Position numbers and translations under genes: made by a program | Origin: DATKDU01 sp035512595 | GTDB taxonomy: Bacteria; Planctomycetota; Planctomycetia; Pirellulales; Pirellulaceae | Reading direction: 5' to 3' | Length of the DNA: 54,364 nt | Assembly (NCBI GenBank): GCA_035512595.1 | Contig: DATKDU010000137.1 | Coordinates: 1-54,364, forward strand | Notes under the pieces: model-generated | Seen by the model: the letters and a program-made list of their open reading frames with translations, nothing else | The model's database searches: none | Told to the model about the DNA's origin: nothing | Shown: piece by piece, positions 38,531 through 48,782 of the stretch | How the letters are laid out: every line of letters starts with the position of its first letter | Numbering within the stretch: position 1 is the first letter of the stretch

Positions 38531-41500
38531 ATGATCGAGAGATGGTTCGTCGGCCCTTTGACCACGCTGCTGATCGTCGCCTGGCAAGCGGGGATCGCGG
38601 CGCAGGACCGCGTGCAGTTCAATCGCGACGTGCGGCCGATCCTGTCGGATAGGTGTTTTTTCTGCCACGGGCCGGACGCCAACAAACGCGAGGCGGACCT
38701 GCGGCTCGACGACCGCGAGGTGGCCGTGAATGCCGGTGCGATCGTGGCCGGCAAGCCCGCTGAGAGCGAGCTGTTGCGCCGCGTGATGAGCGACGACGCC
38801 GACGAACGGATGCCGCCCGAGTCGTCGAAGCTCGGCCGGCTGACGCGGCAGGAGATTGTTGCGCTGCGACGGTGGATCGAGCAGGGCGCCGAATACGAAA
38901 ACCACTGGGCGTTCATCCCGCTCAAGCCGGTGGAGGAAGCCAGCGATCCGGCCGTGGCCATCGACCGGCACGTCATCGCGGGACTGAATCGCAAGAGCCT
39001 GACCTTGCAGCCCCAGGCCGATCGGGGGACCCTCATCCGCCGCTTGTCGTTCGACCTGACCGGACTGCCGCCGACTGCCGCCGAGACCGAGGCGTTCCTG
39101 GCGGACGAGGAGCCGGATGCCTACGAGCGGCTTGTCGATCGGCTGCTGAAGTCGCCGCACTATGGCGAGCGGATGGCGGTCGATTGGCTCGACGTGGCCC
39201 GCTATGCGGACAGCTTTGGTTTTCAGGTCGATCGCGAGCGGGCGATGTGGCCCTGGCGGGACTGGGTCGTCAAGGCGCTCAACGAGAATCTGCCCTTCGA
39301 CCAGTTCATCTCCTGGCAAATCGCCGGTGATCTCTTGCCCAATGCGACCGACGACCAGATCCTCGCCACCGCCTTCAATCGCCTGCACCAGCAGGAGTCG
39401 GAAGGGGGGAGCGTCGAGGAGGAGTATCGCGTCGAGTACGTCAGCGACCGCGTCCAGACGTTCGCGACGGCATTTCTCGGTCTGACCTTCGAATGCGCCC
39501 GCTGCCACGACCACAAGTTCGACCCCATCACGCAGCGCGAGTTCTACCAACTCTTCGCCATGTTCCAGAACATCGACGAGGCCGGCCTCTACTCGTACTT
39601 CACCACCTCGCCGCCGACGCCGACATTGCTGCTGGCTGATGTGCCGACCAAAGACCGGCTAGCGGGATTGGAGGCGAAGGCCCAGGATATGGAGCAACAG
39701 GGAGTGAAGCTGCGGGAAACGCGGCGCGAAGCGTTCGCAAAGTGGCTTGAGGAGCAGCAATCGAAAAGGTCCGGCGCGGAAGCCTCCGCCACCGACGAGT
39801 CCTTTTTCGGCGAGTTGGCCCGCTTTCCCTTCGACACGCTGGAAGAAGGGAAGCTGGCCAATGCCGTCAAGCCCGATCAACCGGCCAAGCTCCACGGCGA
39901 GAACAAGCTGGTTCCCGGTCACCGCGGCATGGCGATCGAGTTCACCGGGGACGACGCGGTCGATCTGCCGCTGGGGAATTTTGGCCGCCATGAGCCGTTC
40001 TCCGTCTCGCTGTGGCTCAAGACCCCCGACGTGAAGGATCGGGCGGTCGTGTTCCATCGCTCCCGCGCCTGGACCGATGCCGCCAGCCGCGGTTACGAGC
40101 TCTTTATCGAAGACGGCCGGGTGAAGTGGTCGCTGATTCACTTCTGGCCCGGCAACGCCATCTCGATCGGGGCCACTGACAAGCTCGCTGTCGGCCAGTG
40201 GGTCCACGTCGCCGCGACCTACGACGGCAGCAGTCGCGCCGCCGGCCTGGCGCTGTTCGTCAACGGCCGGCCGGCAAAGACCGAGGTCATCAAGGACAAG
40301 CTCACCAAGGAGATCACCGGCGGCGGCGGCGACAACATCGCACTGGCCGAACGGTTTCGCGATCGAGGATTCCAAGGAGGGCTGATCGACGATTTTCGCG
40401 TCTTCGCTCGCGAGCTGACGGCGCTGGAAGCGGAAGCGGCATCGCTCGATCTGCCGAGCCAGTCGCTGGTGGCGAAGCAGCTCGGGGAAGAACTTCCGGG
40501 AAAAGCCAAGGAACGGCTCTTCGATTTCTATCTGGCGACCGCCGATGCCGAGTGGTCCAAACACCTGGCGGCACTTCAGGCGGCGCGGGCCGAGCACCAC
40601 AAGCAGGCCGACGACGTCCAGGAGATCATGGTGATGCGGGAGTTGCCGGAGCCGAAAAAGGCGTACGTTCTCTATCGCGGCGAGTATGCCCAGCGGCGCG
40701 ACGAAGTCCGGGCCGGCACGCCCGCGGCGCTCTCGCCATTTCCCGAAGGCGCGCCACGCAATCGGCTCGGGCTGGCCAGGTGGCTCACCGATCGAAAGCA
40801 TCCGCTGACCGCTCGCGTGACGGTCAATCGCGTCTGGCAGAGCCTCTTCGGCCGCGGGCTGGTGAAGACGTCGGAGGATTTTGGGAGCCAAGGAGCCCGG
40901 CCGTTCTATCCGGAGGTGCTCGATTCCCTGGCAATCGGCTTCATCGACAGCGGCTGGGACCTCAAGCAACTGGTGAAGACGATCGTCATGAGCCGCACCT
41001 ACCGCCAGCGGAGCATGGCGGACGCCCAAACGATGGCCGACGATCCCGACAACGAGTGGCTGGCCCGCGGCCCGCGGTTCCGCTTGCCGGCCGAAATGAT
41101 TCGCGACAACGCGCTGGCCGCGGCGGGACTTCTCAAGCGGCAGATCGGCGGACCGCCAGTCAATCCGTACGAAATGAGCGAGTCGTTCAAGCCCGCCCAG
41201 CCGACCGGCGGCGATGGCGTCTATCGGCGCAGCGTATATACCAACTGGCGCCGCACCGGTCCGCCGCCGGCGCTGATCGCGTTCGACGCACCGCGGCGAG
41301 CAGTCTGCACCGCCAAGCGCGAGCGGACCGATTCGCCGCTCCAAGCGCTGATCCTGCTCAACGGCGTGCAGTACGTGGAAGCCGCACGGGTGCTCGGCGA
41401 ATCGCTCCACAAAGACGCCAAAGGAGACCTCGGGACGATGATCGAGCAGGGCTTTCTGCGCTGTCTGAGCAGCCGCCCCGATGAGAAACAGATCGAGATC

Positions 41501-41680
41501 ATGACCCGCCTCTATCGCGAGCAGCTCGACCACTTCACGAAGCATCCGGCCGATGCCGAGGCGCTGCTCAAGATCGGTACTGCGCCGCGTGACGCGACGA
41601 TTGCGGCGCCCCAGGCCGCCGCAGCGACCATCCTGGCCCAAGCCTTACTCAACCACGATGCGTGTGTGGTGAAACGATGA
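38531..41680 (+). CDS. PSCyt1/DUF1549/DUF1553 cytochrome-type protein with LamG-like domain
   Basis: A protein of about 1049 residues with a signal peptide (TTLLIVAWQAGIAA). Order: PSCyt1 cytochrome region with heme c motif C42-FF-C45-H46; DUF1549 (PSCyt2, ~130-340) with a second CARCHDHKFDP motif (~321); a LamG/concanavalin-like region (~455-640, starting LARFPFDTLEEGK); and DUF1553 (PSD1, ~710-1000: NRLGLARWLTDRKHPLTARVTVNR). This is the planctomycete-specific pairing with DUF1501, thought to be an exported redox-type system of unknown substrate. ATG 38531 has GAGG eight bases upstream. The last 4 bp overlap the DUF1501 start (ATGA). Confidence 0.92.
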   Translation: MIERWFVGPLTTLLIVAWQAGIAAQDRVQFNRDVRPILSDRCFFCHGPDANKREADLRLDDREVAVNAGAIVAGKPAESELLRRVMSDDADERMPPESSKLGRLTRQEIVALRRWIEQGAEYENHWAFIPLKPVEEASDPAVAIDRHVIAGLNRKSLTLQPQADRGTLIRRLSFDLTGLPPTAAETEAFLADEEPDAYERLVDRLLKSPHYGERMAVDWLDVARYADSFGFQVDRERAMWPWRDWVVKALNENLPFDQFISWQIAGDLLPNATDDQILATAFNRLHQQESEGGSVEEEYRVEYVSDRVQTFATAFLGLTFECARCHDHKFDPITQREFYQLFAMFQNIDEAGLYSYFTTSPPTPTLLLADVPTKDRLAGLEAKAQDMEQQGVKLRETRREAFAKWLEEQQSKRSGAEASATDESFFGELARFPFDTLEEGKLANAVKPDQPAKLHGENKLVPGHRGMAIEFTGDDAVDLPLGNFGRHEPFSVSLWLKTPDVKDRAVVFHRSRAWTDAASRGYELFIEDGRVKWSLIHFWPGNAISIGATDKLAVGQWVHVAATYDGSSRAAGLALFVNGRPAKTEVIKDKLTKEITGGGGDNIALAERFRDRGFQGGLIDDFRVFARELTALEAEAASLDLPSQSLVAKQLGEELPGKAKERLFDFYLATADAEWSKHLAALQAARAEHHKQADDVQEIMVMRELPEPKKAYVLYRGEYAQRRDEVRAGTPAALSPFPEGAPRNRLGLARWLTDRKHPLTARVTVNRVWQSLFGRGLVKTSEDFGSQGARPFYPEVLDSLAIGFIDSGWDLKQLVKTIVMSRTYRQRSMADAQTMADDPDNEWLARGPRFRLPAEMIRDNALAAAGLLKRQIGGPPVNPYEMSESFKPAQPTGGDGVYRRSVYTNWRRTGPPPALIAFDAPRRAVCTAKRERTDSPLQALILLNGVQYVEAARVLGESLHKDAKGDLGTMIEQGFLRCLSSRPDEKQIEIMTRLYREQLDHFTKHPADAEALLKIGTAPRDATIAAPQAAAATILAQALLNHDACVVKR

Positions 41681-43113
41681 AAGCAAAGATGTCGATGAGC
41701 CAACTAGCCCTCAACCGACGGGCCTTCCTCACGCAGAGCGGCCTTGGCCTGGGGAGCATCGCCCTGGCCGACCTGCTCCGCCAGGAGGCTGCCGCCAAAG
41801 CCGAGCGGGGGATCCTCGAGCAGCCGCACCACGAGCCGAAAGCCAAGCGGATCATTTACCTGTTCATGTCGGGTGCGCCGTCTCAGCTCGATCTGCTCGA
41901 CTACAAGCCGGAGCTCAACAAGCGGCATGGCCAGCAGCTCCCCGATTCGGTCCGCGGCACTCAGCGGCTGACCGGCATGTCCGGCAACCAGTCGTCGATC
42001 CCCCTGGTCGGCTCGCCGTTTAAGTTCACGCAGCACGGCCAGGCCGGAGCATGGTTCAGCGAGCTGCTCCCGCACACGGCGGGCATTGCCGACGATTTGT
42101 GCATCGTCCGCTCGATGTATACCGAGGCGATCAACCACGGCCCCGGCGTCACGTTCCTGCAAACCGGGACGCAAATCGCCGGCCGGCCCAGCATGGGCGC
42201 CTGGCTGAGCTACGGCCTGGGGCAGGAGAACGCGAACCTGCCGTCGTTCGTCGTGCTGATCACGAAGGACAAAGGGGGCCAGCCGCTGGGCGCTCATCTG
42301 TGGGGGAGCGGGTTCTTGCCGACAAAGCATCAAGGCGTGCTGTTTCGCGCGGCCCAAGATCCGGTGCTGTACCTCGGCAATCCAGCGGGCGTGGACCGCG
42401 GCAGTCGCCGGCTGATGCTCGACCGGCTGCGCGAGCTGCACGAGCATCAATTCGAGGGAACGCCCGATGCCGCGATCAAGAGTCGCATCGAGCACTACGA
42501 GCTGGCGTTCGCCATGCAATTGAGCGTCCCCGAGGCGACCGACATTGCCAGCGAGCCACAGTCGGTCCTCGATTCGTACGGGCCGGATGTCACCAAGCCC
42601 GGCACGTTCGCCGCCAACTGCCTGTTGGCGCGACGGCTGGCCGAACGTGGCGTGCGGTTCATCCAGCTCTATCACCAGGACTGGGACCATCACGGCGGCC
42701 TGCCCACCGCACTGCCGGGGCTGTGCAAGGAAACCGACCAGCCCGCGGCCGCGCTGGTCAAGGACCTCAAGCGCTGCGGCCTTTTGGACGACACGTTGGT
42801 CGTGTGGGGGGGCGAGTTCGGCCGCACGAACTACTGCCAGGGAAAGATCCAGACGAATTTCGGCCGCGATCATCATCCGCGTTGCTTCAGCATCTGGATG
42901 GCGGGCGGCGGCGTGAAACCAGGCATCGTGTACGGCGAGACGGACGATCTGGGATACAACATCGCCCTCAGCGGGCTGCACATTCACGACCTGCACGCGA
43001 CTTTGCTGCACCTCATGGGCATCGACCACGAGCGCCTGACCTACAAGTTCCAGGGCCGCCGCTACCGGCTGACCGATGTCCACGGCCAACTGGTCCCGGG
43101 GATTCTCAGTTAG
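41677..43113 (+). CDS. DUF1501 protein, Tat-exported
   Basis: A 478-residue protein of the DUF1501 family. The Tat signal RRAFLTQSGLGLGSIALADLL is followed by KRIIYLFMSGAPSQLDLLDYKP, FSELLPHTAGIADDLCIVRSM, VVWGGEFGRT, DHHPRCFSIWMAGGGVKPG and HDLHATLLHLMGIDHERLT, blocks shared with the alkaline-phosphatase/sulfatase superfamily fold. Family role unknown; almost always coupled to a PSCyt gene. Start ATG 41677 overlaps the partner's stop. Export through Tat implies folding before export. Confidence 0.93.
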   Translation: MKAKMSMSQLALNRRAFLTQSGLGLGSIALADLLRQEAAAKAERGILEQPHHEPKAKRIIYLFMSGAPSQLDLLDYKPELNKRHGQQLPDSVRGTQRLTGMSGNQSSIPLVGSPFKFTQHGQAGAWFSELLPHTAGIADDLCIVRSMYTEAINHGPGVTFLQTGTQIAGRPSMGAWLSYGLGQENANLPSFVVLITKDKGGQPLGAHLWGSGFLPTKHQGVLFRAAQDPVLYLGNPAGVDRGSRRLMLDRLRELHEHQFEGTPDAAIKSRIEHYELAFAMQLSVPEATDIASEPQSVLDSYGPDVTKPGTFAANCLLARRLAERGVRFIQLYHQDWDHHGGLPTALPGLCKETDQPAAALVKDLKRCGLLDDTLVVWGGEFGRTNYCQGKIQTNFGRDHHPRCFSIWMAGGGVKPGIVYGETDDLGYNIALSGLHIHDLHATLLHLMGIDHERLTYKFQGRRYRLTDVHGQLVPGILS

Positions 43114-43359
43114 GGACCGTCGCCAGCACGTCAGGCAGCGCGGGGCTTCGGAATGTGGAATGACGCCACGACGAGTTTCTCTCCCGCAGCCAGCAATGCC
43201 AAGGCGGCGTGGACGCCCCTGGTAGCCTTGACGAACAACGTTTTTCATCTTGACGGGTCGGATTTCGGGTACGGCTGCGGTAAGATGGAGATGATTCGGG
43301 AACCGGTCCCGCCCCAGGGGCTCCCGCCTCCGTTCCTCGAAGTTAGACGAGCCTGGTCG

Positions 43360-46300
43360 ATGTCGATCCACTCCCGCCGTCAGTTGTCTTTGGTCTTCCT
43401 CGCACTCCGGACGTATGTCCTGGCCGTCGTCGCTTTGGCGAGCGGGCAATGGGCTGTGGCCGCTGATTTTTTGCGCGACATCCAGCCGATCCTGGCCGAG
43501 CACTGCATGCAGTGTCACGGGGCCGATGCGAAGGAGCGTCAGAGCGGCCTGCGGCTCGATCAGCGCGACGCGGCACTCCAGGGTGGCGATTCCGGCACGC
43601 CCGCCATCGTGCCGGGAAAACCGGGCGAGAGCGAACTGGTGCGCCGCATCACTTCGATGAATGCCGACGAAGTGATGCCGCCGCCGGACCACAACAAGCC
43701 GCTGTCCGCAAAACAGATTGCAGCGCTCACGAAGTGGATTGAGGGCGGGGCCAACTACGAATCGCATTGGGCGTTCACTCCGCCTGCGAAGCCGCCGCTC
43801 CCTGCGGTCGGCGTAAATCACCCGGTCGATGCGCTCGTCGTCGCGCGGCTGAAGGAGCACCAGCTCGCGCTTTCCCCCGCGGCACCGCCGGCCATGCTCT
43901 GCCGCCGGCTGTACCTCGATTTGGTAGGCCTGCCCCCTTCGCCGGCGGAACTGGCCGAGTTCGAGCGGGTGGGATACGAAGCGACGGTTGAAGCCCTGCT
44001 GAAGAGCGAACGCTTCGGCGAGAAGTGGGCCCGTCACTGGCTCGACGTGGCTCGCTACTCCGACACCAACGGCTACGAAAAGGACTTGCAGCGCGAGCAG
44101 TGGAAGTGGCGCGACTGGGTCATCGACGCCTTCAATCGCGACATGCCCTACGATCAGTTCGTGATCGAGCAGATTGCCGGCGACCTGCTGCCTGACGCAA
44201 CCCAGAACCAGATCATCGCCACCGGCTTTTTGCGCAACAGCATGATCAACGAGGAGGGGGCGATCATCCCCGAGCAGTTCCGAATGGTCGAGATGTTCGA
44301 CCGGATGGATTGCCTGGGGAAGGCCGTGCTGGGACTCAGCACCCAGTGCGCCCAGTGCCATTCGCACAAGTTCGACCCCCTGAGCCACGATGAATACTAC
44401 GGCATGTTCGCCTTCTTGAATAACGTCTACGAAGCCCAGTCGTGGGTCTACACCCCCGAGCAGCGGCAGCAAGTTACCACCATCCAGAAGCGAATTGCTG
44501 CGGCTGAAGAAAAATTGCGTGCCGCCCGGCCGAAGTGGCAAGAGGAGTTGGCCGCCTGGGAACAATCACTGGCCAGTCAGCAGCAGGCGCTCGCCTGGGA
44601 GCCGCTGGTGGCGACCGAACTGGGCACGATCAGCGGCCTGAACCATCCGACGCAGGAGGCGGACCGCTCGCTGCTCATGCTCGGGCACACCAGTACCGAC
44701 GTGTTCATGATCAGTGCGCCGCAGCTCAACGGCGTAACCGGCCTGCGGCTGGAGCTGCTCAATCATCGCGACCTGCCGCACAACGGCCCCGGCCGCAGCA
44801 AGCTCGGCACTTGGGCCATTGGCGAGGTAGAACTACTGATCAAGAAGCCGGACGCCAAGGACTGGGAGAAGCTGAAGCTCATAAACTCTTCGGCCGATTT
44901 CTCCGAACCGGAAAAGAAGGAAGCCGACGGCAAGAAGGCCAGCGGCCCGGTTGCCCACTTGATCGACGGCAAGGACGAGACGACCTGGAATGCCGACCGG
45001 GGAACCGGACGGCGGAATCAGCCGTCGGCGGCCGTCATCCAGCTCGAGCAGCCCCTGACTCAGCCCGCCGGGACGCAGCTCAAGATCGCCTGGAAAATGA
45101 CCGACATGGTCGGCTGCATGCGTTTCAGCATCACACGCGCGGCCGCTCCCGCAGTGCCACCGGTGAATCATGCGGCCATGCTGGCGATTCAGATCCCCCC
45201 CAGCGAGCGCAGCGAGGAGCAGCAGTCGGCAATCTTTACAGCCTGGCGAACCACGGTGGCCGATGCGAAAGCGATCAACGACGAGATCGAAGCGATTTGG
45301 AAGGACTACCCCGTCGCCGAAACGTCGATTCTGCACCTCGTGGAGCGCGAGCCGGCCAATCACCGCCCGACGCAGCTTCTCGATCGGGGCAATTGGGATC
45401 AGCCGCTGACCGCCGTCCAGCCGCACACCCCTGCCGGATTTCACCCCTTTCCGGCCGATGCGCCGCGCAACCGGCTGGGATTTGCTCGCTGGCTGGCGGA
45501 CAAGCGCTCGCCGCTGACGGCCCGCGTGGCCGTGAACCGCATCTGGCAGGCGATCTTCGGCGCCGGGCTCGTCGAGACACCGGAAGATTTCGGCACGCGT
45601 GCCCCCGTGCCCGAGCATCGCGAGCTGCTCGATTGGCTGGCGGTCGATTTTATGGAACACGGCTGGAGCCAAAAACACGTGATCCGCACGATCGTGATGA
45701 GCGACACGTATCGGCAGACGTCGTACGCTTCGCCCGAGCTGCGCCAGCGCGATCCGGCCAACGTCTGGCTGGCGCGCGGGCCGCGCTTCCGAGCCGAGGC
45801 CGAGGTGGTCCGCGACATCGCGCTAGGGGTCTCGGGGCTGATCACGCACAAGCTGGGCGGCCCCAGCGTCATTCCCCCCGTCCCGCAAAACGTGCTGGAT
45901 TACAACTTCACCTACCCGGCCTACTGGAAGCCGGCCGAAGGGCCCCAGCGGTATCGCCGCACCGTGTACGGCTTTCGCAAGCGGTCGATGCCCGACCCGG
46001 TGATGTCCAATTTCGACGCCCCCAACGGCGATGCGTCCTGTGCGCGGCGCGTGCGATCCAACACGCCGCTGGCCGCGCTGACCAGCCTGAACGAAACGAT
46101 CTTCATCGAGGCCGCCCGCGCCCTGGCGCTGCGCGTCCTCCGCGAAGGGGGCTCGGACGACTCTCAGCGGGCCGATTACGCTTTCTTCCTCTGCACCGCG
46201 CGCCAGCCGTCGGCCGAGGAACGCCAGGCGATCCTCGACCTGCTCGCGTCGCGCCGCCAGCGGCTGGCCGACGGCTGGCTCGATCCGCGATCGATCGCCA

Positions 46301-46419
46301 CCGGCGACGCGACGAAACTGCCGAACTTGCCGGAGAATACCACGCCGCAGGACGCGGCGGCCTGGACGCTGGCCGCCCGCGTCTTACTCAACCTCGACGA
46401 GACGGTATCCAAGAATTGA
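43360..46419 (+). CDS. PSCyt1/DUF1549/DUF1553 cytochrome-type protein, second copy
   Basis: About 1019 residues from ATG 43360, which begins a signal peptide (LVFLALRTYVLAVVALASGQWAVA); the longer frame upstream is intergenic. PSCyt1 heme motif C49-MQ-C52-H53, DUF1549 with CAQCHSHKFDP (~329), a middle region with a discoidin-like block (LIDGKDETTWNADRGTGRR), and DUF1553 (NRLGFARWLADKRSPLTARVAVNR). The middle domain differs from the LamG-like one in the first copy, so the two may bind different glycans or surfaces. It stands eight bases ahead of a second DUF1501 gene. Confidence 0.92.
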   Translation: MSIHSRRQLSLVFLALRTYVLAVVALASGQWAVAADFLRDIQPILAEHCMQCHGADAKERQSGLRLDQRDAALQGGDSGTPAIVPGKPGESELVRRITSMNADEVMPPPDHNKPLSAKQIAALTKWIEGGANYESHWAFTPPAKPPLPAVGVNHPVDALVVARLKEHQLALSPAAPPAMLCRRLYLDLVGLPPSPAELAEFERVGYEATVEALLKSERFGEKWARHWLDVARYSDTNGYEKDLQREQWKWRDWVIDAFNRDMPYDQFVIEQIAGDLLPDATQNQIIATGFLRNSMINEEGAIIPEQFRMVEMFDRMDCLGKAVLGLSTQCAQCHSHKFDPLSHDEYYGMFAFLNNVYEAQSWVYTPEQRQQVTTIQKRIAAAEEKLRAARPKWQEELAAWEQSLASQQQALAWEPLVATELGTISGLNHPTQEADRSLLMLGHTSTDVFMISAPQLNGVTGLRLELLNHRDLPHNGPGRSKLGTWAIGEVELLIKKPDAKDWEKLKLINSSADFSEPEKKEADGKKASGPVAHLIDGKDETTWNADRGTGRRNQPSAAVIQLEQPLTQPAGTQLKIAWKMTDMVGCMRFSITRAAAPAVPPVNHAAMLAIQIPPSERSEEQQSAIFTAWRTTVADAKAINDEIEAIWKDYPVAETSILHLVEREPANHRPTQLLDRGNWDQPLTAVQPHTPAGFHPFPADAPRNRLGFARWLADKRSPLTARVAVNRIWQAIFGAGLVETPEDFGTRAPVPEHRELLDWLAVDFMEHGWSQKHVIRTIVMSDTYRQTSYASPELRQRDPANVWLARGPRFRAEAEVVRDIALGVSGLITHKLGGPSVIPPVPQNVLDYNFTYPAYWKPAEGPQRYRRTVYGFRKRSMPDPVMSNFDAPNGDASCARRVRSNTPLAALTSLNETIFIEAARALALRVLREGGSDDSQRADYAFFLCTARQPSAEERQAILDLLASRRQRLADGWLDPRSIATGDATKLPNLPENTTPQDAAAWTLAARVLLNLDETVSKN

Positions 46420-46427
46420 GCCTTGTC

Positions 46428-47858
46428 ATGCACGCTGCCCACGAATTGCACGCCGCCCGCGCCCGCTACTTGAGCCGCCGCTGGTTCCTCAAGGACTGCG
46501 GCATTGGCCTGGCCGGCATTGCCGCCAGCTCGCTCTTGTCCGCGGACGCTGGCGCTGCGCCGGAATCCGACAATCCGCTCGCCCCTCGCGCACCCCATTT
46601 TGCCGGCAAGGCGAAGCGGGTGATTTTCATTTTTCAGGCCGGCGCGCCGAGCCATCTCGAATTGTTCGACAACAAGCCCGAGCTGACCAAGCGCAACGGG
46701 CAATTGCCCCCCGCGGAGTTGCTCAAGGGGTACCGGGCGGCGTTCATCAATCCCAACTCGGCATTCCTGGGCCCGAAATTCCCTTTCGCCCGCCACGGCA
46801 AATGCGGGATGGAGTTGAGCGAGGTGCTGCCGCACACGGCGAAGATTGCCGACGAGCTGTGCCTGATCCGGACGATGCAGACCGAGGCGGTCAACCACGC
46901 CCCGGCGCAGATCATGATGAACAGCGGCTCGCAGCAGTTCGGCCGCCCGAGCTTCGGCTCGTGGACGCTGTACGGGCTGGGGAGCGAGTCGGCAAACCTC
47001 CCCGGGTTCGTCGTGCTCACCAGTGCGAAAGGGACCAGCGGCGGCGCGAGCAACTACGGCAACGGTTTCTTGCCGACAATCTACGGCGGCATTCCGTTCC
47101 GCAGCTCCGGCGACCCGGTGCTCTATTTATCGAATCCTCCCGGAATCGACCTCGATACGCAGCGGGCCTCGCTCGATACGCTCAACCGGCTCAACGACCT
47201 GGCGCTGGGTACGGTCGGCGATCCGGAGATTGCCGCCCGCATCCAGAGCTACGAGATGGCGTACCGCCTCCAGACCAGCGCCCCGGAGCTAATGGACCTG
47301 AGTCAGGAGACGCAGGCGAGCCTCGACCGCTACGGCATCAAGTCCCCCAAGGATGCGACCTTTGCCCGCAACTGCCTCCTGGCTCGCCGCCTCGTGGAGC
47401 GCGGTGTGCGGTTCGTGCAGTTGTTTCACGAAGCGTGGGACCAGCACGGCAACCTGACCGCCGGCGTGAAGCAGAACGCGCTCGACACCGACCAGGCCAG
47501 TAGCGCGTTAATCATGGACCTGAAGGAGCGGGGGCTGCTCCATGACACGATCGTCATCTGGGGGGGCGAGTTCGGGCGAACGCCGATGGTGCAGGGAGGC
47601 AACGACGGGCGCGACCACCACAACCGCTGCTTCAGCATGTGGCTGGCCGGCGGCGGCCTGAAGGCGGGCTACATCCACGGCCAGACCGATGAGTTCGGTT
47701 TCAATGCGGCGGTCGATCCGGTCCACGTCCACGACCTGCACGCGACGCTGCTGCACCTCTTGGGCTTCGACCACACGCGGCTCACCTTCCGCTTCCAGGG
47801 CCGCGACTACCGGCTGACCGACGTTCATGGCCGGCTCGTCACAGAGATTCTGGCCTGA
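46428..47858 (+). CDS. DUF1501 protein, Tat-exported, second copy
   Basis: A 476-residue DUF1501 protein from ATG 46428, eight bases after the partner's stop. Tat signal RRWFLKDCGIGLAGIAASSLL; blocks KRVIFIFQAGAPSHLELFD, LSEVLPHTAKIADELCLIRTM, IWGGEFGRTPMVQGGNDGRDHH, FSMWLAGGGLKAG and DLHATLLHLLGFDHTRLT. The pair repeats the layout of 38531-43113, and the four genes look like an ancient duplication that has diverged. The very long frame that contains it (from 44535) is a shadow of the cytochrome gene in its first half. Confidence 0.93.
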   Translation: MHAAHELHAARARYLSRRWFLKDCGIGLAGIAASSLLSADAGAAPESDNPLAPRAPHFAGKAKRVIFIFQAGAPSHLELFDNKPELTKRNGQLPPAELLKGYRAAFINPNSAFLGPKFPFARHGKCGMELSEVLPHTAKIADELCLIRTMQTEAVNHAPAQIMMNSGSQQFGRPSFGSWTLYGLGSESANLPGFVVLTSAKGTSGGASNYGNGFLPTIYGGIPFRSSGDPVLYLSNPPGIDLDTQRASLDTLNRLNDLALGTVGDPEIAARIQSYEMAYRLQTSAPELMDLSQETQASLDRYGIKSPKDATFARNCLLARRLVERGVRFVQLFHEAWDQHGNLTAGVKQNALDTDQASSALIMDLKERGLLHDTIVIWGGEFGRTPMVQGGNDGRDHHNRCFSMWLAGGGLKAGYIHGQTDEFGFNAAVDPVHVHDLHATLLHLLGFDHTRLTFRFQGRDYRLTDVHGRLVTEILA

Positions 47859-48023
47859 GTTTCCTGCTAGCCGGTCCGATTCTCCAATCGTCGCGTATCG
47901 AACAGGACGGCCGAGTAATCACCGCGGCGGCCGACACCGATGCGGCGGAGTTCGCCGCGGCAATTGCGGGCGCGATTGCGGATTCCAGCCGCGGCAGCCG
48001 CAGATCATCCAACTACAGCGCAA

Positions 48024-48052
48024 CAAAAAGGGCCGGACGAGTTGTCCGGCCC
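48024..48052 (-). terminator. Rho-independent terminator of the PEP-CTERM gene
   Basis: A 9-bp GC stem (48030-48038 with 48044-48052) and a five-base loop, followed on the minus strand by TTTTTGTT. It lies 25 bp past the PEP-CTERM stop codon. Confidence 0.85.
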
Positions 48053-48077
48053 CTGGGGATGGATTTGTGGTAAGACG

Positions 48078-48782
48078 CTATGCCGCGTTCTTCTTCATCC
48101 GGCTGCGAAGGACAAGTCCCAGGCCGCTGGTGCAGACCAGCCAAGCGATGATCGAAGTCGGTTCTGGGATAACTTCACCCTGAGGGGCAAAGAATCCGCT
48201 TTCTTCACCTTGATCACCAACGCTTATAACTCGTAACGCGGCCGAGAAACCGTTTTTCAATGGGTCCGCACCGTCCACGCTGAGTTGGTTGATGAAATCT
48301 TCAGCATCAAAAGCAGTATTTGTGATGTTGTAAATCACGACACTGTCAGCGAGCAGCGAGCTAGTTGGAGCATTATTCCAGGCGAGAAGTATATTGAAAA
48401 ACCCGTCGCCATCCGCCTTAAACGTAGTACCAGATTCCGAGCCTCTCGTGTTGGTAATATCGATAGTATCGTAGTTATTCCCCGAAACATGCGAGAACTC
48501 GCCAGTTGACAGATCTCCTGCGCTCTCATCGAAGTTGAGATACAGACCAGTGATTCGTTCGTCCGCGCCGGCATCTAAACCATTAGTGTCGATCTTTAGT
48601 TCGACTTCCCCACTGCCCAAATCAGTGAAAGTCACGGTCACGGTCCCACTGAGGGTGGTAACACCACCGCCGGAAAACTCGCCTCCTGGACCGAAAATGA
48701 GAGAATGAACGGCTGCATCTGCGGCCGAGACGGTCGCCAGCACGGCAACCACTCCCGCTAACCACCGAAATGGGGCGAACAT
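48078..48782 (-). CDS. PEP-CTERM sorting-domain protein
   Basis: A 234-residue exported protein. ATG 48782 follows AAAGGA and begins a signal peptide (MFAPFRWLAGVVAVLATVSAADA). The body (~25-200) is Gly/Thr/Asp/Asn-rich beta structure (GTVTVTFTDLGSGEVELKIDTNG). The C-terminus has the PEP-CTERM signal: PEP in VIPEPTS, a hydrophobic helix (IIAWLVCTSGLGLVL), and a basic RSRMKKN end, normally recognised by an exosortase. No exosortase gene is present here. The gene is AT-richer than its neighbours, so it may have been acquired. Ligand or function unknown. Confidence 0.9.
   Translation of the reverse strand: MFAPFRWLAGVVAVLATVSAADAAVHSLIFGPGGEFSGGGVTTLSGTVTVTFTDLGSGEVELKIDTNGLDAGADERITGLYLNFDESAGDLSTGEFSHVSGNNYDTIDITNTRGSESGTTFKADGDGFFNILLAWNNAPTSSLLADSVVIYNITNTAFDAEDFINQLSVDGADPLKNGFSAALRVISVGDQGEESGFFAPQGEVIPEPTSIIAWLVCTSGLGLVLRSRMKKNAA

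Noticed and set aside
43250..43286. A sigma-70 promoter ahead of the second PSCyt gene (TTGACG and TAAGAT)
   Set aside because: The spacer is 25 bp, too long for a standard promoter.
41704..44565. A 953-residue minus-strand open frame
   Set aside because: It lies opposite the DUF1501 and PSCyt genes, both complete with export signals and motifs.
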